Below, one piece after another: positions 1 to 5,700 of a stretch of DNA of 8,125 nucleotides (positions within the stretch are counted from its first letter, which is position 1; each line of letters starts with the position of its first letter). Under the pieces are notes generated by a model. That model was given only the letters and a program-made list of their open reading frames with translations, searched no databases and was not told where the DNA came from. The DNA is from Oscillospiraceae bacterium (GTDB taxonomy: Bacteria > Bacillota > Clostridia > Oscillospirales > Ruminococcaceae): NCBI GenBank assembly GCA_031281115.1, contig JAITFV010000193.1, positions 1 through 8,125 on the forward strand, given 5' to 3'. Both the position numbers and the translations under genes were made by a program.

Positions 1-614
1 CTGTGCACGGCTTAGATGACCCGAGAGCCATCCGCGCTTTTGAGTGGGAGCGGGCTTTGGAAGAACAGTATGAAATCATTGCTCCCTGGGACCCTGATTT
101 AGACCCGCCGGGTATGTTAGTAGCCGGTAAAATCGCTATGATGTACTGGGGTGCTTGGCTGATTGGCGACGGCGTGACTGAAGGTCTGCGTTATGAACTC
201 GGTGATAAACTCGGTTTTGCACCATTCCCGCGCGGCCCCGACCTTCCTGCCGACGTTCCGATGGCAGATATTGCCTCCGGACACAGAGAAGGTATTGCAG
301 GCGCATCTCAGGAACCGGAACTCGCGGCACTTTATATGCTGTTCAAGCGTCTGCATGAAGATGAAGCTGCCGAAGCGGCATATGAGGCGGAACTGGAAGA
401 CGAGAGGATTCTCATCTATGGTTCTATGGAAGAATACGAACTGGCTATGCAAATGGAATATTATTCCATCTGGAGCGCCGTATTCGGTTTCACCGGGCTT
501 GATTCCATCGTTGACCGTATTCGTTACGCTACGGGAATGACTGCCGCACAAGCAGTCGAGGCATACAAAAGTACAGCACAGGCGATGATTGACCGTACCT
601 GGGACACTAATTAA
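1..614 (+). CDS. ABC transporter extracellular solute-binding protein, family 1 type (C-terminal part, 5' end outside window)
   Basis: The reading frame is open from the left edge (first full codon at position 3, a GTG read here as an internal Val) to TAA at 612-614, giving about 203 residues. The gene therefore begins upstream of the window. The segment GKIAMMYWGAWLIGDG (residues 42-57 of the visible part) matches the 'GKxAMxxxGxW' core of family 1 carbohydrate-binding proteins. It is followed by a 'lgfaPfPrGPD' strand and turn and by an amphipathic helical C-terminus (AAQAVEAYKSTAQAMIDRTW), as in that family. Such proteins are lipid-anchored outside the membrane in Gram-positive cells and deliver sugars or oligosaccharides to a permease pair. 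No permease is visible, so the permeases would have to lie upstream. A lipoprotein follows 78 bp downstream on the same strand. The family call is good; the substrate cannot be told. Confidence 0.8.
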   Translation, partial: VHGLDDPRAIRAFEWERALEEQYEIIAPWDPDLDPPGMLVAGKIAMMYWGAWLIGDGVTEGLRYELGDKLGFAPFPRGPDLPADVPMADIASGHREGIAGASQEPELAALYMLFKRLHEDEAAEAAYEAELEDERILIYGSMEEYELAMQMEYYSIWSAVFGFTGLDSIVDRIRYATGMTAAQAVEAYKSTAQAMIDRTWDTN

Positions 615-662
615 TTAAGGCTATGTTAGATGACTGTATATACCTAACAGCGCTTTAATTAA
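611..662. repeat. Nested inverted repeat in the gap between solute-binding protein and lipoprotein
   Basis: Outer arms TTAATTAA lie at 611-618 and 655-662. They continue inward with G619.T654, G620-C653 and C621-G652. After a small 2x2 internal loop come the inner arms TGTTAG (624-629) and CTAACA (644-649), around a 14-base loop. The structure would fold as a long imperfect hairpin in either strand. The outer left arm overlaps the stop codon of the upstream gene. The sequence that follows is A-rich rather than T-rich, so a simple intrinsic terminator on the + strand is unlikely. A role as an mRNA-end stabiliser or operator is only an inference. Confidence 0.5.
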
Positions 663-678
663 AATAAAATCATATTTT

Positions 679-686
679 AAAGGAGG
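679..686 (+). promoter_or_regulatory. Strong ribosome binding site of the lipoprotein gene
   Basis: AAAGGAGG lies 6 bases before the ATG at 693. This fixes the start of the lipoprotein at the Met that opens its signal peptide. Confidence 0.85.
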
Positions 687-692
687 ATTTTC

Positions 693-1595
693 ATGAAACT
701 CAAGAAACTGCTTTCCATTTTAATCGCTTGCGCGCTTCTGCTCGCGCTTGCAGCCGGCTGCAACGGCGATGACCCCGCTCCCGTCCCGTCTCCGAGCGGC
801 GACGACCCTGTCATAACAGACGGTAATGACAACGAGGAACCCACCGGAGAACCGGTCAGCGAACCCGCTGATGAACCGGTCGGCGAACCTGCCGCCCCCG
901 CCGGAGAAATCGAAATCAAAATACCCGACAGCGGCTTATATGTTCTTGACCCTTTGAATACTAACATATTCTCTGCCGTTGAGGGCGACGGCTTCTTGGA
1001 CTACAACTTCAAGGACAGCGGCGGCGCGTGGGTGAACATCATGAATCCGTGGGGTGATTCGGTGTTTCTGGTTTTTGAACCCGGCGAAGGATTCGTTCAA
1101 AGCTATATCATCACCTTCAAAGTAGAAGGCTATGACGGCGGTGACGAAGGCTACCGTACAATGTGCGGATTCGCGATTAACGGCTTCTCACCCTCGCTCT
1201 GGTCGCTCGACGAGGGAATGGACGATGGCATGAATTGGGAAGAAGTATTCGGTGAGAAATACAACTACATTATTGACGGTGACGGCGTTTATCAGATAAT
1301 TGTTTCGCTCCGCGCCGCCATGGACTTCTTTGAAGAGCATAACGACTGGTACATCAAAGATTACCTCGAAGCTGTTGACTGCATCGAACTCGGTATTTAC
1401 GGTGTTCCGGAAGATACAAACATGATAGTGACTATTTTGGGCATAGAGGAAAGCGGAGATATTTTCTCATTTGAAAACATTCAGCGCCCCTTAGGTTCCG
1501 GCGCATTCTTCGCGGCGAGTATTGATGAATTACCCGCCCTGCCGTCGGCAGAACCCGCACGCGAACCCAGAATCGGAGCTGAAGACGAAGAATAG
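693..1595 (+). CDS. Secreted lipoprotein with Glu-Pro repeat stalk; globular domain not recognised
   Basis: The 300-residue product starts with a type II (lipoprotein) signal peptide: KLKK, a hydrophobic core over residues 6-21, and LAAGC with the lipidated Cys at 23. It should be anchored on the outer face of the membrane. Residues 24-72 form a Pro/Asp/Glu/Gly-rich stalk with EP every four residues from 49 to 66. Residues about 73-265 look like a folded domain rich in predicted strands and aromatic/Asp/Gly turns (e.g. WVNIMNPWG, YIITFKVEGYDGG, DGDGVYQIIVSL). This resembles the beta-sandwich modules of extracellular carbohydrate-active proteins, but I see no diagnostic motif and name no family. 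The C-terminus (about 281-300) is again Pro/Glu-rich and very acidic. The position after a solute-binding protein suggests a role in polymer or nutrient capture, as inference only. The ATG is backed by the AAAGGAGG site; the gene ends with TAG just before a hairpin cluster. Confidence 0.75.
   Translation: MKLKKLLSILIACALLLALAAGCNGDDPAPVPSPSGDDPVITDGNDNEEPTGEPVSEPADEPVGEPAAPAGEIEIKIPDSGLYVLDPLNTNIFSAVEGDGFLDYNFKDSGGAWVNIMNPWGDSVFLVFEPGEGFVQSYIITFKVEGYDGGDEGYRTMCGFAINGFSPSLWSLDEGMDDGMNWEEVFGEKYNYIIDGDGVYQIIVSLRAAMDFFEEHNDWYIKDYLEAVDCIELGIYGVPEDTNMIVTILGIEESGDIFSFENIQRPLGSGAFFAASIDELPALPSAEPAREPRIGAEDEE
849..890 (+). repeat. Imperfect 24-bp-period repeat coding for the EP stalk
   Basis: GAACCGGTCAGCGAACCC (849-866) recurs 24 bp later as GAACCGGTCGGCGAACCT (873-890). 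The repeat encodes part of a five-fold xxEP tetrapeptide series in the lipoprotein stalk. Such short in-frame repeats can change number by slippage and so alter stalk length. Confidence 0.6.
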
Positions 1596-1623
1596 GCTGC
1601 GGAACCTTGTTATAGCCAGTTAA

Positions 1624-1649
1624 GTTAAAAACGCTAAAGCGTTTTTAAC
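1624..1649. terminator. Perfect hairpin, probable terminator of the lipoprotein transcript
   Basis: The arms GTTAAAAACGC (1624-1634) and GCGTTTTTAAC (1639-1649) are perfect complements around a TAAA loop. The T5 run forms part of the 3' arm and is mirrored by A5 in the 5' arm, so it could end transcription in both directions. It lies 28 bp after the lipoprotein stop, between convergent genes. Confidence 0.65.
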
Positions 1650-1651
1650 CC

Positions 1652-1667
1652 GCGGCGTATACGCCGC
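1652..1667. repeat. Perfect 16-bp GC-rich palindrome in the middle of the hairpin cluster
   Basis: GCGGCGTATACGCCGC is fully self-complementary and sits two bases after the first hairpin and seven before the third. Having no loop, it suits a dimeric protein site or cruciform better than an RNA hairpin. Its function is unknown. Confidence 0.55.
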
Positions 1668-1674
1668 TTGCCGA

Positions 1675-1694
1675 GAAAACACTTTAGTGTTTTC
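1675..1694. terminator. Perfect hairpin, probable terminator of the AraC-type gene (- strand)
   Basis: The arms GAAAACACT (1675-1683) and AGTGTTTTC (1686-1694) are perfect complements. Read on the - strand it has the same design as the hairpin at 1624-1649: AAAACRC, TAAA loop, GYGTTTT. It lies 27 bp past the stop of the - strand gene. It may also back up termination of the + strand transcript. Confidence 0.6.
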
Positions 1695-1721
1695 AATTTA
1701 ATCAGCTATATCCAAACAATA

Positions 1722-2546
1722 TTATTTCTTTTTCATCGGAATCCAAATCTCGTTATAATCGCTGCCTGTGTACATCTCGATATTAAAATTCCCGTCTATC
1801 TCATACTCACGGCAGTTCGGGAGCCACTCACTCCAAATTTTTGTATTGATATCCTGCAAAGCCTTCGGCATCTCCCCATTGACCGGGAACACTGCCCAAG
1901 TTTTTGCAGGAATTTCTTTAGTGATAAATTTATCGGGCAGCCCGTCTTTACCATCGATAGTATCTGCAATCATATAATTGAACAGTTTTGTATCATTATC
2001 ATTGTCATAACATATACCGAACATACCGCAGATATGCTCCCCGTCGCCGCATTCCCAGTGCTCACCCCAAAACTTCGGAATATCTGCGTAAGATGTGTCG
2101 GAGTTGAACTCCCGAGCTGTACCGATAACCGTGAACGCTTCTTTTGCCTCGATTTTATAATCCATTACACTGCCTCCTTCAAGTTTAAAAATAATTTTTA
2201 CCGGTGCGACTGATTTTAAATTCGCACCCTTTTTCCTTGCCGATGACGGGGGTATTCCGTGAAAACGTGTGAATGCTTTCGTGAAGCTGTCGGATGAATC
2301 ATAACCGTATTTTACGGCGGCATCAACAACTTTTATATCGCCCGACGACAACTCCATACCCGCCAGTGTAAGCCTGCGGTTTCTGATATATTCGCCGAGC
2401 GTGAAGCCGCACAGAATACTGAAAGCACGTTGAAAATGGAAGCTCGAAACGTAAGCCTGCTTCGCTATCTTCGTGCAATCTAATTCTTCCGTGATATTAT
2501 CCTCTATAAAGCGAATGGCATTCTGCATTCCTTGTACCCAGTTCAT
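1722..2546 (-). CDS. AraC-family transcriptional regulator with C-terminal GyrI-like ligand-binding domain
   Basis: The 274-residue product has an N-terminal AraC DNA-binding domain (about residues 5-105) with two helix-turn-helix units: LDCTKIAKQAYVSSFHFQRA, then the recognition half around DAAVKYGYDSSDSFTKAF. The ending FHGIPPSSARK is typical of the family. Residues about 128-274 form a GyrI-like (SbmC/Rob C-terminal type) domain: MDYKIEAKEAFTVIG at its start, and the late motifs IPAKTWAVFP, WSEWLP, FNIEMY and EIWIPM. This is the Rob-like layout, a one-component regulator whose C-terminal domain binds small, often amphipathic molecules. The frame extends to a TTG at 2573, but the ribosome binding site AAAGGA (2559-2564) falls inside that extension. 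I therefore start at ATG 2546, giving the usual MNWVQ... beginning. The gene is 191 bp downstream of the hybrid kinase on the same strand, with its own leader. A second strong start signal lies inside it (2163-2179). Confidence 0.9.
   Translation of the reverse strand: MNWVQGMQNAIRFIEDNITEELDCTKIAKQAYVSSFHFQRAFSILCGFTLGEYIRNRRLTLAGMELSSGDIKVVDAAVKYGYDSSDSFTKAFTRFHGIPPSSARKKGANLKSVAPVKIIFKLEGGSVMDYKIEAKEAFTVIGTAREFNSDTSYADIPKFWGEHWECGDGEHICGMFGICYDNDNDTKLFNYMIADTIDGKDGLPDKFITKEIPAKTWAVFPVNGEMPKALQDINTKIWSEWLPNCREYEIDGNFNIEMYTGSDYNEIWIPMKKK
2163..2179 (-). promoter_or_regulatory. Internal ribosome binding site plus ATG inside the AraC-type gene
   Basis: On the - strand AAGGAGG (2179-2173) is followed after 7 bases by an in-frame ATG (2165-2163). 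The Met sits at the junction between the DNA-binding domain linker and the GyrI-like domain. Initiation here would yield a free GyrI-like protein of 147 residues ending at 1722. The site is stronger than the one for the full-length gene. Its use is an inference, and the bases also encode the Glu-Gly-Gly of the linker. Confidence 0.45.
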
Positions 2547-2558
2547 ATTATCATTAAG

Positions 2559-2564
2559 TCCTTT
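2559..2564 (-). promoter_or_regulatory. Ribosome binding site deciding the AraC-type start
   Basis: AAAGGA on the - strand lies 12 bases before the ATG at 2546-2544, a little long for ideal spacing. It lies within the longer TTG-started frame, which argues against that upstream start. Confidence 0.55.
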
Positions 2565-2580
2565 CTTCACCAACAGAGAA

Positions 2581-2604
2581 TCGCTTCGTTTAAAAACAAA
2601 GCGA
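2581..2604 (-). promoter_or_regulatory. Leader hairpin just upstream of the AraC-type gene
   Basis: In - strand RNA, UCGCUUUGUUU pairs with AAACGAAGCGA over 11 positions, including one U.G pair, around a UU turn. The + strand version has a C/A mismatch at that place, so the fold favours - strand RNA. It ends 16 bases before the ribosome binding site. It could be a leader stem or an autoregulatory site; no known riboswitch is recognised. Confidence 0.4.
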
Positions 2605-2642
2605 AAACAACATTTTCCCCGTTTTATTTGGATTTTAGTATT

Positions 2643-2648
2643 AGTATA
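2643..2648 (-). promoter_or_regulatory. Possible -10 element for the AraC-type gene
   Basis: TATACT on the - strand lies in the AT-rich gap about 100 bases before the start codon. No good TTGACA-like box is found 16-18 bases upstream, so this is only a weak candidate. Confidence 0.25.
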
Positions 2649-2677
2649 ATCACCCTCATCATCAAATATATAATAAC

Positions 2678-2703
2678 ATATCAGGATACAATATACCCGA
2701 CAT
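2678..2703 (-). terminator. Possible weak terminator after the hybrid kinase
   Basis: In - strand RNA AUGUCGGG (2703-2696) pairs with CCUGAUAU (2685-2678) through 8 pairs, two of them G.U, with a 10-base loop. The sequence after it is U/A-rich (GUUAUUAUAUAUUU). The G.U pairs become mismatches on the + strand, which supports a - strand role. The U tract is broken, so termination may be partial and some read-through into the AraC-type gene is possible. Confidence 0.35.
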
Positions 2704-2737
2704 TTTATGCTTGATTTTGGCTTGTACGAATTTCAGG

Positions 2738-5700
2738 TTATGATTCCGCGAGTAATTTTTTAACTGATTCTGCCGCTTCATTATATTCGCTCATGAGAAT
2801 CTTAGCAGATATACCTCTGACAGCTTCGGCGATTTTTTCATTACGTGCATTTTTATGCAGCTCATTAATCGCCGAGTTAATCGCGCCGGCATCCATTTCT
2901 TCAAGAGCTTTTGCGAGAGCGGTAAGTCCGGGTTTTAAAAGGTTCATATCGGTGGGTTCCGTGCCGTTATGTGAGGAAGATACAGCTTGTTTAATTCTGA
3001 CGAGCAGCTCATTTAAATCATCTAAAAATAAACCGTTAGATTTATTAACAAAGGCTGTATCGCCATGTTTTGAGGCATATTCCAGGTTATAAGCAAGCTT
3101 TGACAATTCCTCGGCGCCGATGTTCTTCGCTGCGCTCTTGAGTGCGTGAACGCAGGTTGTATATGATTCCATATCACCTGATGCTATGTATTCCTTCAGC
3201 TGCTCTGCGCGTTCAGTGCCGTCTTCAAAGAACATTGAAAGAGTTTCCATGTAATTTGTGAGCGAACCCGCCGAAACAGCGATACCTTTATTTACATTAA
3301 TTCCTTTTATTGCAACAGGCGGCTTGATTTCCAGTTCTATCTGCGGGAGGATAATACTGCTTGTTTCGGATAAACCTCTTTGTTTTTTCTTAGGAATAAA
3401 CTTATCTAAAACTGAATTCAGCTTGACAGTGTCAATAGGTTTCGATAAGTATTCATCGAAGCCGTTTTCGAGGAACATCTCTCTTGTGCCGGAAACTGCA
3501 TTCGCTGTAAGTGCAACAATAGGCACATTTGTGAAATATTTTTCATCGCCATCGCTCAGCGCACGAATACGCGCAGTCGCCTCCATGCCATCCATTTCGG
3601 GCATCCTGTGGTCCATGAAGATAATATCGTAGTCCTTGGATTGAACCGCCGCGATTGCCTCCATGCCGCTGCTGCAAAGGTCAATCTGCATTTGATAAGG
3701 TGTAAGCAGCCCCTTAGCGACGCGCAGATTTGTGTTAATATCATCAACAACGAGAACTTTTGCGCCGGGCGCGGTGAACCTTACGACAGCTTCGTTTATT
3801 TCGCTGTACAGGTAACTGTCAGAAATATTGTTGAGGATATTGGCAATCGCCATAGAATAAACCGGCATCGAAAGAACGGAAAGCCCTCTCTCGGGGATTT
3901 TTTCACCGAACTCCGCGAGAAGCACGATTCTTGCATTATCTTTGGATTTTATGAATATATCCTTGCTGCGTTCATATAAAGTGTAAGACGTGAAAATAAA
4001 ATTAAAAGTATTATTTGTAATAGTTTCTTCAAGCTCAACTTCATCAGATATAACCGTGCAGTAACCTTTCATGTTCTCAATAGCGCTGTGAATGGAGTCC
4101 GAGTAAATTTCCCGCCGTTCATAAATCAGCACTTTCTTGCTTTCGGGATTATCAATGGCTGCTAATTTGTCGTTACTGCTCACTTTTTGCGGCAATTTTA
4201 CAATAAACTTACTGCCTTTACCATATTCGGATTCAACTTGAATTGTGCCGTACATTGCTTTTACGAGACTTTTAGTAATTGTCAAACCGAGCCCGACGCC
4301 TTCAATCCCGTGCCTTCTTTCATCGTCAATCTGCACATACTCACCGAACAGTCTTTCAACGTGTTCGGGTTTAATCCCCCTGCCGCTATCCGAAATTTCC
4401 ATGATAAGCGTAGTTGTATCGCTTCCGAGGTCATTTTCGGTCGTTTCGCAGTAGGCGTTAAAAAGCACAAAACCTTTGTCGGTATATTTAACAGCATTAC
4501 CAAGGAGATTAATAAGAATCTGACGGATTCGCACTTCGTCGCCAATCAGAGAATTCGGAATATTGCAATCGGCGTTTACCGCGAACCTTACAGGCGAGTC
4601 AATTATTTTCATGCGGATAATATTAATCACGTCATTAAGCAGGGAAGAGAAGAGGTAATCTTTTGTGATAATTTTTAAGTTTCCTGCTTCAATCCTCGAA
4701 AAATCTAATATATCATTAATGATTGAAAGCATATTTGAGCTTGCTTGCTTCACGGTGAGAACGTGCTCGCGCAAGTCATTCGGGTTTTCTTCCCGCAGCG
4801 CAAGCTCGGTCATGCCTATGATTGCATTCATAGGAGTACGGATTTCATGGCTCATATGCGCGAGGAACGCGCTCTTCGCACGGTTTCCTTGTTCTGCCTG
4901 CTCTTTCGCGGCGACGAGTTCGGTTATATCAACAGAATTTTGGATATGTACCTTTTGTCCGTTTATCCAACTGATATATCTGTCAACGTTGCTGTAAATA
5001 CGGTTTGTGAGGGTGCTGTGCTCCTCCCATGTGATAATTCTGTCCGGGTCTTCGTCAAGTTTGCGGCAGGGACAGAACTCACATTTGCCTGTCATGCCTT
5101 CCTGCAGCACCTCAAAACATATTTTTCCTGTGGGGTCGCCTTCAATACCGTAATGCCGCTTCATGCTGTCATTCATGAAAAGGATTTCGTGTGTTTCGGG
5201 AATCGTAACATAAATCAATGTATCAATACTGTTAAGTATTTTTTCAAGCGCATTAAGCGAATTTGTTTTAATTCTGTTTGCTTCGTTGGCTTCCTTAACC
5301 GCCGCTGCCAATTGGTCCATTGTATCAACCAAATCAAGGGTAACGTCATGGCGGAAAAATGTATTGACAACCATAAGCCCCGCAGAACGCATTATTTTTT
5401 CTTCGTTCTCTGTGAAAATCCGCTCATTGACGCAGTCGTCGAAACCCACGAATCCCCAGTAATTATCATGAACAAACACCGGCATCACAAAAAGGGAGAG
5501 AATCCCCCTGTCTTTAAGCGCATTTTTGCGGGACGGCTCCATATCGCGCACCAAACCTTTGATACATTCGCCGGAAAGCAAGGTTTTATGCCACGGGCTG
5601 TTACCATAGGGAATATCAGAACCTGATGGGTCCTGCCTCGGCACATTGTCAACCCATTCATGTGTTAGTAAGCTATGAGCGATGCCGTCTTTTATGTAAT

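Noticed and set aside
117..551. - strand open frame of 144 codons opposite the solute-binding protein
   Set aside because: The + strand frame has the family 1 binding-protein motif and proper composition; this one is a low-complexity-free shadow with no family features.
849..890. Frameshift or assembly error in the repeat region of the lipoprotein
   Set aside because: Frame is kept through the whole repeat, and the EP periodicity is regular on both sides.
1624..1694. CRISPR array or integron attachment site
   Set aside because: The three palindromes differ from each other, with no constant repeat and variable spacer pattern and no cas or integrase gene nearby.
1668..2213. + strand open frame of 181 codons opposite the AraC-type gene
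   Set aside because: Antisense to a clearly conserved regulator; the translated product has no recognisable motif and starts inside the palindrome cluster.
2547..2573. TTG start nine codons upstream for the AraC-type gene
   Set aside because: The AAAGGA ribosome binding site lies inside this extension, and family members normally begin at the MNWVQ-like Met.
2532..2714. Small + strand frame of 60 codons in the gap after the kinase
   Set aside because: It overlaps the AraC-type start region, has no clear ribosome binding site, and its Ile/Phe/Tyr-rich composition simply reflects AT-rich DNA.
4745..5626. Long + strand open frame of 293 codons opposite the kinase
   Set aside because: It lies wholly antisense to conserved kinase, PAS and GAF coding sequence, shows no protein-like domain, and is Cys/His/Phe-rich as expected for a shadow frame.
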